Below, piece by piece: positions 19,198 to 28,220 of a stretch of 64,000 nucleotides of DNA; the stretch's first letter is position 1, and every line of letters begins with the position of its first letter. A program made the position numbers and the translations under genes. The stretch lies in NCBI GenBank assembly GCA_017509715.1, contig JAFWOU010000004.1, forward strand, positions 118,323 to 182,322. The letters are read 5' to 3'. The stretch comes from Paludibacteraceae bacterium (GTDB lineage Bacteria > Bacteroidota > Bacteroidia > Bacteroidales > Paludibacteraceae). The notes below the pieces were generated by a model, which worked only from the letters and a program-made list of their open reading frames with translations, did no database searches and was not told the DNA's origin.

Positions 19198-21312
19198 TTA
19201 TACCAGGTCTACGCGACCGCCGCACTCTGTCAGCACAGCCTTAGCAATGCTCGAGCTAACTGCCTCGTAGTGGCTGAACTCCATGGAGCTCGTGGCACGA
19301 CCACTCGTGATCGTACGCAGAGCCGTCACATAACCGAACATCTCGCTCAATGGTACCTTGGCCTTCACGATACGTGCACCGTTGTGTGCGGTGTCCATAC
19401 CCTCAACCTGACCACGACGCTTGTTCAAGTCACCGATGACGTCACCCATCGACTCCTCCGGAGTAACTACCTCCACCTTCATGATCGGCTCCATCAGTAC
19501 CGGCTTAGCCTTGGCACAAGCACTCTTGAATGCCATCTGTGCGCAGATCTCAAAGCTCAACTGATCCGAGTCTACCGGGTGGAAACTACCGTCGATAACC
19601 GTTACTTTCAGTTTATCCAGCGGGAAGCCGGCCAATACACCGGTCTTCATAGCAGACTCAAAGCCCTTCTGGATAGCCGGGATATACTCCTTAGGAATGT
19701 TACCACCCTTCACGATATCCTCAAACTGCAGCGAACCCTCGAAGCCTTCGTCGGCCGGCTCTACGCGAACAATCATATCCGCGAACTTACCACGACCACC
19801 ACTCTGCTTCTTGTACGTCTCACGCAGCTCAACCGGTGCACTGATAGCCTCGCGATAAGCCACCTGCGGACGACCTTGGTTACACTCTACCTTGAACTCA
19901 CGTTTCAGACGGTCGATGATGATCTCCAGGTGGAGCTCACCCATACCCGAGATAACGGTCTGACCCGTCTGCTCGTCCGTCTTCACGGTGAAGGTTGGAT
20001 CCTCCTCAGCCAACTTAGCCAAACCTACACCCAGCTTATCCAGGTCAGCCTGACTCTTCGGCTCTACGGAGATACCAATCACCGGTGCCGGGAACTCAAT
20101 CGACTCCAGTACTATCGGCTTGTTCTCGTCGCACAGCGTATCGCCCGTGCGTATATCCTTAAATCCTACGCCCGCGCCTATGTCGCCCGCGAGGATCGTC
20201 TCAACAGGATTCTGGTGGTTCGAGTGCATCTGGAAGATACGGCTGATACGCTCCTTCTTACCCGAACGCGGGTTGTAAACGTACGAACCGGCATCCAGCT
20301 TACCCGAATATACACGGAAGTAGCACAGACGGCCTACATACGGATCGGTAGCAATCTTAAATGCCAACGCACACAGCGGCTCGTTGTCATCCGGCTTGCG
20401 AACCAACTCCTCGCCCGACTGAGGATCCGTACCGAAGATCTCCGGCGTATCCATCGGCGAAGGCAGATAAGCACATACGGCATCCAACATCGTCTGCACA
20501 CCCTTGTTCTTGAACGAACTACCGCAGATCACCGGGAACATCTTCATGCTCAGCGTACCCTTGCGGATAGCTACGCGAATCTCATCCTCCGTGATCGTCG
20601 ACGGATCTTCAAAGTATTTCTCCATCAGCGTGTCATCAAACTCCGAGATGGTCTCCAGCATCTTGTCGCGCCACTCTTCAGCCTCGGCTACGAGATCTGC
20701 AGGGATATCCTCCTCTACATACTCAGCACCCATAGTCTCATCGTGCCACAGGATAGCTTTCATCTTCACGAGGTCAACGACACCCTTGAAGGTCTCCTCT
20801 GCGCCGATAGGAATCTGGATAGGACACGGAGTTGCACCGAGTACCTCTTTGATCTGACGAACTACGTCAAAGAAGTTAGCACCCGAGCGGTCCATCTTGT
20901 TTACGTAGCAGATACGCGGCACGTTGTACTTGTCAGCCTGACGCCATACGGTCTCACTCTGAGGTTGTACACCACCTACCGAGCACAGCGCCATAACAGC
21001 ACCGTCCAAGATACGCAGCGAACGCTCTACCTCAACGGTAAAGTCCACGTGACCCGGAGTGTCGATCAAGTTGATCTTGTACTTGTTGCCTGCATAGTTC
21101 CAGAACGTCGTGGTAGCAGCAGAGGTGATCGTGATACCACGCTCCTGCTCCTGCTCCATCCAGTCCATCGTTGCAGCACCGTCATGCACCTCACCAATCT
21201 TGTGAGTCAGACCGGTGTAGAACAGGATACGCTCCGAAGTCGTTGTCTTACCGGCATCGATGTGCGCCATGATACCGATGTTGCGATTCAAATGTAAATC
21301 GTGTTTTGCCAT
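19198..21312 (-). CDS. fusA: Elongation factor G
   Basis: EF-G is the GTPase that drives translocation. Its 704 residues equal the E. coli length. The G1 loop [20 protein letters not shown]3 DTPGHVDF and G4 NKMDRSG are intact, and domains III-V extend to a normal C-terminus. It is encoded between rpsG and rpsJ, as in the ancestral str-S10 order. Confidence 0.99.
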   Translation of the reverse strand: MAKHDLHLNRNIGIMAHIDAGKTTTSERILFYTGLTHKIGEVHDGAATMDWMEQEQERGITITSAATTTFWNYAGNKYKINLIDTPGHVDFTVEVERSLRILDGAVMALCSVGGVQPQSETVWRQADKYNVPRICYVNKMDRSGANFFDVVRQIKEVLGATPCPIQIPIGAEETFKGVVDLVKMKAILWHDETMGAEYVEEDIPADLVAEAEEWRDKMLETISEFDDTLMEKYFEDPSTITEDEIRVAIRKGTLSMKMFPVICGSSFKNKGVQTMLDAVCAYLPSPMDTPEIFGTDPQSGEELVRKPDDNEPLCALAFKIATDPYVGRLCYFRVYSGKLDAGSYVYNPRSGKKERISRIFQMHSNHQNPVETILAGDIGAGVGFKDIRTGDTLCDENKPIVLESIEFPAPVIGISVEPKSQADLDKLGVGLAKLAEEDPTFTVKTDEQTGQTVISGMGELHLEIIIDRLKREFKVECNQGRPQVAYREAISAPVELRETYKKQSGGRGKFADMIVRVEPADEGFEGSLQFEDIVKGGNIPKEYIPAIQKGFESAMKTGVLAGFPLDKLKVTVIDGSFHPVDSDQLSFEICAQMAFKSACAKAKPVLMEPIMKVEVVTPEESMGDVIGDLNKRRGQVEGMDTAHNGARIVKAKVPLSEMFGYVTALRTITSGRATSSMEFSHYEAVSSSIAKAVLTECGGRVDLV

Positions 21313-21358
21313 TTGTTTATTCTTTCAATCTTTTTTGTACTGTTGTTTGTTGCAGCTT

Positions 21359-21420
21359 TGAAACTTTCTACTTTCAACTTTCGAACTTCTCTCAACTCTC
21401 AACTTTCAACTCTCAACTTT
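21359..21420. repeat. Micro-repeat, copy 1 (ctctcaact/tttcaact words)
   Basis: The spacer between fusA and rpsG is almost entirely made of words such as ctctcaactctcaactttc. It is nearly identical over about 60 bp to the copy at 21977-22037 in the next spacer. Confidence 0.85.
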
Positions 21421-21897
21421 TTAGAAGCGGAAGTGTGCGAATGCACGGTTAGCCTCAGCCATACGGTGCATATCCTCTTTACGCTTGAAGGCACCACCCT
21501 GGTTGTTGAATGCGTCCATAATCTCTGCAGCCAGCTTCTCGGCCATCGAGTGACCACCGCGCTTGCGTGCAAACAGGATCATATTCTTCATTGCAATCGA
21601 CTCCTTGCGGTCAGCGCGGATCTCAGTCGGCACCTGGAAGGTTGCACCACCGATACGCTTCGACTTAACCTCTACCAACGGAGTGATATTGTCCAGAGCC
21701 TGCTTCCAGATGTCCAGAGCAGTCTTGTCCTCTTGTTTCATCTTTGCATCAACGTTCTCCAACGCGTTGTAGAACACCGAATATGCAGTACTCTTCTTGC
21801 CATCCAGCATCAGATGGTTCACAAACTTTGCCACCATCACTTCACCGAACTTAGGATCCGGCAGGATGACACGTTTCTTTGGTTTTGCTTTTCTCAT
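21421..21897 (-). CDS. rpsG: 30S ribosomal protein S7
   Basis: S7 nucleates assembly of the 30S head. It has 158 residues, with [19 protein letters not shown] and the [18 protein letters not shown] and [12 protein letters not shown] stretches typical of the family. It is flanked on both sides by expanded micro-repeat spacers. Confidence 0.99.
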   Translation of the reverse strand: MRKAKPKKRVILPDPKFGEVMVAKFVNHLMLDGKKSTAYSVFYNALENVDAKMKQEDKTALDIWKQALDNITPLVEVKSKRIGGATFQVPTEIRADRKESIAMKNMILFARKRGGHSMAEKLAAEIMDAFNNQGGAFKRKEDMHRMAEANRAFAHFRF

Positions 21898-21976
21898 TGT
21901 TTTAAATAATTTTAATTTGGTTGTCGATTACTTCAGCAACTTTGGAGTTTTGAACGCTTGTCTGTGTTTGTCTCGA

Positions 21977-22037
21977 AAACTTTCTACTTTCAACTTTCGA
22001 ACTTCTCTCAACTCTCAACTTTCAACTCTCAACTTTC
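21977..22037. repeat. Micro-repeat, copy 2
   Basis: About 60 bp that matches the fusA-rpsG spacer copy almost base for base (aactttctactttcaacttt, then ctctcaact words). Confidence 0.85.
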
Positions 22038-22150
22038 CAAGTCCCTTACTCAACCCTCAACCCATGTTTCCGTCCCATTCTATGGAACACTTAGTTAATA
22101 AAATTCTTAACAGAACTGTTTGCTTGTTGTTTGTTCAAGTTGGCTTTGAA

Positions 22151-22216
<66 letters not shown>

Positions 22217-22241
22217 AAAATAATTTTCGGGTCGACCGAAA

Positions 22242-22622
22242 TTATTTTTTTGCTTTCGGACGCTTAGCACCGTATTTCGAACGACGCTGCAGACGATTTG
22301 CTACACCGGCGGTATCCAGCGTACCACGTACGATGTGATAACGAACACCCGGCAGGTCTTTCACACGACCGCCACGTACCATTACGATACTGTGCTCTTG
22401 CAAGTTGTGGCCCTCACCCGGAATATAAGCATTCACCTCCTTGGTGTTGGTCAGACGTACACGCGCTACCTTACGCAGTGCGGAATTAGGTTTCTTAGGG
22501 GTCGTCGTGTAAACACGTACACAAACGCCACGACGCTGCGGACAGCAGTCCAGAGCCGGGCTCTTCGACTTGTCCACCAGTTCTGCTCTTCCTTTTCTAA
22601 CTAATTGTTGAATTGTAGGCAT
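22242..22622 (-). CDS. rpsL: 30S ribosomal protein S12
   Basis: S12 lies at the decoding centre. It has 126 residues (E. coli 124). Both lysines linked to streptomycin sensitivity are wild type ([11 protein letters not shown] and [13 protein letters not shown]), and the aspartate of KDLPG that can be methylthiolated is present. It is the first gene of the long minus-strand ribosomal block, with a matched promoter about 140 bp upstream. Confidence 0.99.
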   Translation of the reverse strand: MPTIQQLVRKGRAELVDKSKSPALDCCPQRRGVCVRVYTTTPKKPNSALRKVARVRLTNTKEVNAYIPGEGHNLQEHSIVMVRGGRVKDLPGVRYHIVRGTLDTAGVANRLQRRSKYGAKRPKAKK

Positions 22623-22763
22623 TTTGTTGTTTGAATTTTAATTAAATTTTACTTTTTGATAGCCTTTGTCTTTCGACTTTTCGCTTTCGACTTTCGACTA
22701 TCTTTTATTATTATAAATGTTCCGTGCTCTCACGCTTACATATGTTCCGCGCGAAAAAGCATG

Positions 22764-22795
22764 CAAAATTACTGCTTTTTTCTGACATACGCAAA
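22764..22795 (-). promoter_or_regulatory. Bacteroidetes-type promoter of the rpsL ribosomal block
   Basis: On the minus strand, TTTG at -33 and TAATTTTG at -7 are separated by 20 nt. The spacer begins CGTATGTCAG and ends AAAAAAGCAG, nearly identical to the spacers of the two tRNA promoters in this window. Confidence 0.85.
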
Positions 22796-22875
22796 TATTT
22801 CTATAAGAAAAGTGATTTTTTCGGCATATTTCTTCAAATTGTCATCTCCACTTAGCAAAAGTAAGAACTAAAGTT

Positions 22876-23004
22876 GGATATTAGTAGGTGATTAGTAGGT
22901 GATAAGTAGGTTATTAGTAGGTGATAAATAGGTCATAAATAAGTGATAACTGCGATATTAGTCTGTTATTAATATATTATTAGTAGCTGATTAGTAGGTA
23001 ATTA
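22876..23004. repeat. Degenerate 11-bp tandem repeat (tgattagtagg)
   Basis: About eleven imperfect copies of tgattagtagg (variants ttattagtagg, tgataagtagg, tgataaatagg) lie between two divergent promoters. The period equals roughly one DNA turn, so every copy presents the same face of the helix. Confidence 0.85.
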
Positions 23005-23058
23005 AGCAAATCATGCGCTCACATCACTATACCGTCACCCTATTTTTCTGCATTTTTA

Positions 23059-23090
23059 TTTGCATATTTCAGTTTTTTTCCGTACCTTTG
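23059..23090 (+). promoter_or_regulatory. Bacteroidetes-type promoter of the RyR-domain gene
   Basis: TTTG, a 20-nt spacer and TACCTTTG lie 30 bp upstream of the ATG. The spacer begins CATATTTCAG and carries a T7 tract just before the -7 box. Confidence 0.85.
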
Positions 23091-23119
23091 CACCCGAATT
23101 TTGAACCCACAGACATACT

Positions 23120-25264
23120 ATGCAAAAAACATACCACTTTTTCAAAAGCAAATTCAAGAACCACGCCCTGCGGTTCGACCGTATCCTAACCGAGAGTTTC
23201 TCCCGCCAGATCCTATGGATTCTTGGCATCCTCGTCGCCGTCTGGGTCGTCTGGGCAGTATGTCTCACTTTCTGTAAGCCTTGGGCAGCATCAGGCAGAG
23301 AGTTTGGAAATCAGCTTCTCCTCCCCCTATATCTGCTCATCGACTCCAACGCTCTTTCCGATGCGCGCGGAATAGCAGATATTAGCGGATGGCAAATACT
23401 CTTCTGTATCCTGACCTACATCATCGGGCTAATCGTTTTTAACGCCATCTTCATCTCCGTCTTTAGCAACTATATCGCACAACGCAAGCAGAACTACCAC
23501 GACGGCGTTTCCCGCTACAAAATAGCCGGCCACTTCGTCATCCTCGGCTACGACGAGATGCTCCCCTCCATCATCGACCACATCTTCCGCAATCATCCCG
23601 ACGCACGCATACTGGTACTCTCCGCCGTTGAGTCGGTCAAGATACGTGAACGACTCCGCAAAGCCGTTCCCCGTGAACAGTTCGACCGCATCATCGTCAA
23701 CTACGGCCACCGTGCCGCAAGCGACTACTACCCCGACATCTACCTCGAACGCGCCCGTCAGATATTCGTTGTCGGCAAACGCTCCCTGCCCGAGCACGAT
23801 GCCATCAACGTGGAGTGCGTAGAGAGTATCTTCCAATATCTAACCCCATTCAAGGGACAGCAACTTCCGGAACGCATTACATGCGTCTTCGAGGACTTTG
23901 ACACCTACTCCGCCTTCAAGATAGCCGACATCTTCGAACGCGCCAAAGACCTGCATATCGACTTTGTGCCATACAACTACTATATCGGTTGGGCTAAACA
24001 GGTATTCATCAACCGCCACTACTACGCCAGCCAGGACAACACCTGCTACGACTATCCAGCCATCTACGGCGACGGAATCGGTTACAACGATCCCCGCCAG
24101 GTACACCTCGTCTTCATCGGCACCTCCACATCTGCAGTCGCTTTCGCCCTCGAGGCCGCACAGATACTCCACTTCCCCAACTTTGTCGGGCCGCACCATC
24201 GCAAGAGTCGTATCACCTTCATCGACCTCAATGCCGACCGGGAGATGCATCTCTTCCGCATCCGCAACCGTCATTTCTTTGAGATCGAACCCTGCCTCTA
24301 TCGCGACCTTTCCGGCGCGAAAGAGCACGCCGAGACGCTCCCGCCCACACGCTTCCACGGCGCCGACGACAGCCAGTTCCTCGACATCGAATTCGAGTTC
24401 ATCAAGGGTGACGCCTACTCGCCACAGATACAAGACCTTATCCGTACTTGGGCCGAAGATTCCAATCAGTTGCTCTCGCTCTACGTCGCCATGACCAATC
24501 AGCGCGACAACTTCTGCCTGAGCATGAATATGCCTGACGCCGTATACGACCGCGAGATACCCGTCTTCATCCGCCAGAACGTGTCCGACACCTTCGTTAC
24601 CGAACTGCGCAACGCCCACACCGACGGCACACCCGAAAAACGCGCCGAGAAAGAGACCTTCTACGTCATGGATGCCCGGGGCAAAGCCGTGCCTACACGC
24701 CGTCCGCAACGCTACGCCAATATCTACCCATTCGGCATGAACGACAGTTCGTTCTTCAGCAACGAGCGCAACTTCCGTCGCGCCTACCTCATCAACTATC
24801 TCTACGACAACATGACCGAGGACTATCACTTCCCGCCGGTAGAACAACTCGATGCTGATACCGAGATTCCCTCCAAAGCCAAAAATATCTGGCTCACCAG
24901 CCAACGACTGACCGTAGGCGCCAAGTGGTCTAACCTCTACGCCGCAGAGATCATCCCCTGCAAACAAGCCTCTATGCAAGCTATGGATCGCGAGGGTATC
25001 GATCCCGAGACGCAACTGACCTATATGGCGCAGGTAGAACACAATCGCTGGAACGTGGAAAAACTGCTGCTCGGCTACCGAAAACCGCTACCTGAGGAAG
25101 ATCGTCACATGGCGCATGACAAAACAGCGAATAGCTTACTCAAACAAAATAAACAATACCACTTCGTACATTCCGATATCCGGCCCTACAAAGACCTGGA
25201 CGATATCGACCAACTGGACGTAGAATTTATGCGTTATATCCCCTGGATTATATCCAAAGACTAA
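23120..25264 (+). CDS. Two-TM channel-like protein with RCK/TrkA-N-like and C-terminal RyR domains
   Basis: The protein has 714 residues. Two hydrophobic helices (about 28-51 and 89-118) flank a short hydrophobic stretch near 63-78 that could be a pore loop. A Rossmann-like segment follows (GHFVILGYDEMLPSIIDHIF, near 135), and a second one lies near 320 (VHLVFIGTSTSAVAFALEAA). The last 76 residues resemble a RyR repeat: EHNRW...E...GYR, then H..IRPYKDL..ID. The order (pore, RCK-like, RyR) suggests a ligand-gated ion channel at the inner membrane. It is followed 21 bp later by a partner gene. The RyR call rests on motif likeness only. Confidence 0.72.
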   Translation: MQKTYHFFKSKFKNHALRFDRILTESFSRQILWILGILVAVWVVWAVCLTFCKPWAASGREFGNQLLLPLYLLIDSNALSDARGIADISGWQILFCILTYIIGLIVFNAIFISVFSNYIAQRKQNYHDGVSRYKIAGHFVILGYDEMLPSIIDHIFRNHPDARILVLSAVESVKIRERLRKAVPREQFDRIIVNYGHRAASDYYPDIYLERARQIFVVGKRSLPEHDAINVECVESIFQYLTPFKGQQLPERITCVFEDFDTYSAFKIADIFERAKDLHIDFVPYNYYIGWAKQVFINRHYYASQDNTCYDYPAIYGDGIGYNDPRQVHLVFIGTSTSAVAFALEAAQILHFPNFVGPHHRKSRITFIDLNADREMHLFRIRNRHFFEIEPCLYRDLSGAKEHAETLPPTRFHGADDSQFLDIEFEFIKGDAYSPQIQDLIRTWAEDSNQLLSLYVAMTNQRDNFCLSMNMPDAVYDREIPVFIRQNVSDTFVTELRNAHTDGTPEKRAEKETFYVMDARGKAVPTRRPQRYANIYPFGMNDSSFFSNERNFRRAYLINYLYDNMTEDYHFPPVEQLDADTEIPSKAKNIWLTSQRLTVGAKWSNLYAAEIIPCKQASMQAMDREGIDPETQLTYMAQVEHNRWNVEKLLLGYRKPLPEEDRHMAHDKTANSLLKQNKQYHFVHSDIRPYKDLDDIDQLDVEFMRYIPWIISKD

Positions 25265-25285
25265 CTCGAGACACACCATCGACTT

Positions 25286-26758
25286 ATGAAAAAACAAATA
25301 CCTATATTTATCGCAGGCGCCAAGAGTTTTCGCGACCAACGCGTAGCCCTCAAGGCCATGGCCAACGACCTCAACACCGAGTTCTCTGACCAGAAGAAAG
25401 ACGTCGTCATCTACATGTGCTCCTACGAGAACTTCGGTGACCACCAGCAGGAGTACAACCAGTTTATCGCCGACGTGGCCGACCTCGTCATCTTTGTGCT
25501 CGACGGCAGTATCGGCAAGCATACCGAGGATGAGTTCCGCCTCGCTGTATCCGAGTACAAGAAAGAAGACATGCCCAAGGTGCTCGTCTTCCTCAAGGAA
25601 TTCGACCAGACCACTCCCGGCATCCAAAAAATACAACACCTGCTCGAAGAAGCTTTCGGCCCTGAGTTCTACTATATCTCCTACTCCTCCACCGAGGACC
25701 TCTGCACCAAGGCCAAAGAACGTATCCAGCAACACGTCAACCGCTACCAGCACCGCATCAACACTATCCGTCGTGCCATCGCAGCCGGCTTCGTCTTCCT
25801 GCTCATGATCGCCTGCTTCATCACCGCAACATTCTTCAGCAACAAAGACAACAAGACGCGACCCGAGCCCTCCCTCATCTTCGTAGGTGGCGGATCGGCA
25901 TCCAACTATCTCGACTCCTGTTACCACTACGACGTGCGCCATAACAAGCAGGAGAAAAACTCGCTCTTTATCAATATGCCCAGCCTCGATAGCTACTCCC
26001 TGCTCACCGACTGGATCCTGGAACACAAAAACAACGACACCATTGACAACAGCAACAATTTCTTCTACCCCATCTCACTCTCCGCTTCCAGCGCCACACC
26101 AAAACTTTTCACCCAGGATCTTAAAAACGTCAACGAACTGTCTGACAACGGCATCATCTTCTCCTATTTCATGGGCTACGATACGTTGTGCGTCCATTTC
26201 TGTGTACGCGATACCGCACATTTCAGTATTTTGAAAGCCGACACGATCGATACCGACAACCTGATAAAATGGCTGTCCGCAGATCCAACTATAGTTATCT
26301 ATACCACACGCGACCACAGCGGAACCTTCAACACTTATGACGTCCTCCTTGACAGTATATTCAGCAAAAATGGAATAGCTGGCACTCGCGACATATACTA
26401 CAAAGAAAACTCTTTTAAGGAACTATTTGACAAAAAGAAAGACAATGGTATCAGCGGCTTCGTAGTACTTGCCAGCAATTATTACCAACCATGCAAGATT
26501 GATATATTCGATCAAGAAAATCCGGATACGTACTATATGAGATACCTTAAACACAATGACCGGATTCAACGCAAATCCATGAATATCTATTTCCCTGCTC
26601 TTCGAATCAGTAAGACCCACACCACCTATCAGATACCTACCGTCGCACAACGATTTATCAATGCCGTTGACTCCACGGTCAAACTCCAAGATATCTACGA
26701 AATAAATACAATCCGGGACACGATGGTCATCCATTCCCTTCGCGACCCCGAGGATTAA
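25286..26758 (+). CDS. Membrane-tethered protein: TIR/DUF4062-like N-terminal domain, one TM helix, extracytoplasmic domain
   Basis: The protein has 490 residues. Residues 1-150 have the alternating strand/helix pattern of TIR, SLOG or DUF4062-like domains: PIFIAGAKSFRDQRVALKAM, a DLVIFVLDGSIGKHTEDEF turn, then KVLVFLKEF. One transmembrane helix (about 168-190, AIAAGFVFLLMIACFITATFF) leads to about 300 residues beginning SLIFVGGGSASNYLDS. That start is reminiscent of periplasmic binding proteins, but weakly so. The gene is cotranscribed with the RyR channel-like gene. The pair suggests outside sensing linked to a cytoplasmic nucleotide-type domain and a channel. Confidence 0.6.
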   Translation: MKKQIPIFIAGAKSFRDQRVALKAMANDLNTEFSDQKKDVVIYMCSYENFGDHQQEYNQFIADVADLVIFVLDGSIGKHTEDEFRLAVSEYKKEDMPKVLVFLKEFDQTTPGIQKIQHLLEEAFGPEFYYISYSSTEDLCTKAKERIQQHVNRYQHRINTIRRAIAAGFVFLLMIACFITATFFSNKDNKTRPEPSLIFVGGGSASNYLDSCYHYDVRHNKQEKNSLFINMPSLDSYSLLTDWILEHKNNDTIDNSNNFFYPISLSASSATPKLFTQDLKNVNELSDNGIIFSYFMGYDTLCVHFCVRDTAHFSILKADTIDTDNLIKWLSADPTIVIYTTRDHSGTFNTYDVLLDSIFSKNGIAGTRDIYYKENSFKELFDKKKDNGISGFVVLASNYYQPCKIDIFDQENPDTYYMRYLKHNDRIQRKSMNIYFPALRISKTHTTYQIPTVAQRFINAVDSTVKLQDIYEINTIRDTMVIHSLRDPED

Positions 26759-26796
26759 ATAATTCCGTCAAAATACCGAAAAAGTGGCATACACTC

Positions 26797-26827
26797 TTGT
26801 GTATGTCATTTTTTTTTCGTACCTTTG
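26797..26827 (+). promoter_or_regulatory. Bacteroidetes-type promoter upstream of DUF7935-like gene
   Basis: TTG, a 20-nt spacer starting TGTATGTCA and containing a long T tract, then TACCTTTG. It lies 62 bp before the ATG, and the leader carries the micro-repeat words aatcacgaatcg and aaatcactaatcg. Confidence 0.82.
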
Positions 26828-26889
26828 CAGCCGGATTTGGAATGAATTCCAAAATCACGAATCGAAAATCACTAATCGAACATCGTAAT

Positions 26890-27405
26890 ATGACAGAAGT
26901 TTTAAAATACACGCTACCCTCGCTGATCGTTCTGTTCGGCACGTGGCTCGTCATGTACAAGATCTTCAAAAACGAGAGTCTGAAACGCATGTGGGAACTG
27001 AAAAAAACCACGCAGAAAGAGATCACCTCGGTGCGCCTACGCGCCTACGAGCGCCTCGCACTCGTTTTGGAGCGTACACAACCCGAACACATGTTGCTCG
27101 ACATGACCAATCTCAACCAGATGACCGTCATGCAAATGCAGCAACACCTGCTGCGTACCATCCGCATGGAGTTTGACCACAACATGAGTCAGCAGATCTA
27201 CGTCTCCGAAGAACTTTGGGATCGTATCATACGCGCCCGCGATGAAATGGGAGCGTTTGTCAACACCATCGCCATCCAGTTACCGGAAGGTAGCAGCAGT
27301 CTTGATTATGCCAAGGCCCTCACCTCGGCATATGCCCTCAACGGTGACACGCCCTCCGCACTCGCTTTGGCTGCCCTCAAGGAAGAAGTGAAAGGACTTT
27401 GGTAA
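26890..27405 (+). CDS. DUF7935-like single-pass membrane protein, function unknown
   Basis: The start is placed at MTEVLKYTLPSLIVLFGTWL, downstream of the promoter; the longer frame runs back through the promoter and is rejected. The protein has 171 residues, with one N-terminal transmembrane helix (residues about 6-25) and then a long amphipathic helix (ESLKRMWELKKTTQKEITSV, RLRAYERLALVLERT). This layout matches a small Bacteroidetes family of unknown function that is often placed next to a DUF6048 gene. It probably faces the cytoplasm. Confidence 0.7.
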   Translation: MTEVLKYTLPSLIVLFGTWLVMYKIFKNESLKRMWELKKTTQKEITSVRLRAYERLALVLERTQPEHMLLDMTNLNQMTVMQMQQHLLRTIRMEFDHNMSQQIYVSEELWDRIIRARDEMGAFVNTIAIQLPEGSSSLDYAKALTSAYALNGDTPSALALAALKEEVKGLW

Positions 27406-27406
27406 T

Positions 27407-27462
27407 GGTAATAAAGGCGAATGGCAAATGGTTAATGGCGAAAGGTGAAAGGTTATAGGTTC
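27407..27462. repeat. Micro-repeat (aatggcgaaagg words) over the DUF6048 gene start
   Basis: The junction has aatggtaataaagg, aatggcaaatgg, aatggcgaaagg and gtgaaagg in succession. The GTG start of the next gene lies inside the last word, so the repeat supplies the start codon and likely the ribosome binding region. Confidence 0.75.
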
Positions 27463-28167
27463 TTCATAGTATCCATCCTGCTCGCAGGCGCACTCATGGC
27501 GTTTGCGGACGATACTATTGTAGTCCCCACGCCTGACACCATCATCGCTCCCACTACGAACACTATCATCCCCACACCTGCCGATACCCTCCGCACAGGA
27601 GCTACCTTGCGCACCGACTCCACCCAAAAGGTCGATCCTATCTACCAAGGAACGCTTCTTAAGCTTGACATAGCCAGCACCGTCATCGAACTGGCCAGCA
27701 ACAAAGGCAAGGTCCAGACTTTCGAAGCCGCCGTTAGTTGGCGTCTCAAGCAGCGTTATTACCCCGTCTTTGAGTTCGGTGGTGCCAACGCCACGATCCA
27801 ACCCGATAGCCTCCTCCACCGCGGAGCAGGCGGGTTCTTCCGTGCCGGCGTCGACATCAACGGTTTTCGCCGTCATCCCGAGAGTCTCAGTGCTGCACTT
27901 GTCGGCGTACGTATCGGTACGGCCATGCAGAGTTTTAACCTCACCAACTACGGTCGCCACTTCAAGGCCGACTGTTGGGGCGAAATCGTACTGGGCGTAC
28001 AGGTGGACGTCTACAAGGGACTCCTCATGGGATGGAACGTGCGTTACCGCATCCTCTTCACCCGCAATGCCAAGGAGGGCGAACAGTTGCCCCGTTATAT
28101 CCCCGGCTTCGGCCAACGTGACGAAGGTGCATGGGGATTCAACTACTACATCGGCTACAAGATATAA
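27445..28167 (+). CDS. DUF6048-like exported protein
   Basis: The protein has 240 residues. The only workable start is GTG (then KGYRFFIVSILLAGALMAFA), a clear signal peptide; the upstream ATG triplets in frame run into a stop. A Thr/Pro-rich segment (residues 24-55) precedes a beta-rich domain with repeated aromatic and Gly alternation (YYPVFEFGGANATIQ, VRYRILFTRNAK). It ends WGFNYYIGYKI, an aromatic C-terminus typical of outer-membrane barrels. It is probably an outer-membrane or periplasmic protein, role unknown. It follows the DUF7935-like gene. Confidence 0.7.
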   Translation: MKGYRFFIVSILLAGALMAFADDTIVVPTPDTIIAPTTNTIIPTPADTLRTGATLRTDSTQKVDPIYQGTLLKLDIASTVIELASNKGKVQTFEAAVSWRLKQRYYPVFEFGGANATIQPDSLLHRGAGGFFRAGVDINGFRRHPESLSAALVGVRIGTAMQSFNLTNYGRHFKADCWGEIVLGVQVDVYKGLLMGWNVRYRILFTRNAKEGEQLPRYIPGFGQRDEGAWGFNYYIGYKI

Positions 28168-28220
28168 AGGAATGAGAAAATGCGAAAAATAAGAAAATAC
28201 AAAAATAAATATTCGTTATC

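Larger units (their letters stand above)
22623..23119. other. Divergent intergenic region between rpsL and the RyR gene
   Basis: This 497-bp stretch has no gene. From left to right it holds a tttcgact micro-repeat, the minus-strand rpsL promoter, an 11-bp tandem repeat array of about 130 bp, and the plus-strand promoter of the RyR-domain gene. Short frames here lack any family resemblance. Confidence 0.8.

Noticed and set aside
19270..21297. Long plus-strand open frame (675 codons) opposite fusA
   Set aside because: It is the antisense shadow of EF-G; the codon pattern and all motifs are on the minus strand.
22876..23004. CRISPR array
   Set aside because: The 11-bp units have no spacers and drift in sequence.
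23840..25042. 400-codon minus-strand frame opposite the RyR gene
   Set aside because: No family features and a strong plus-strand promoter and gene; treated as a shadow.
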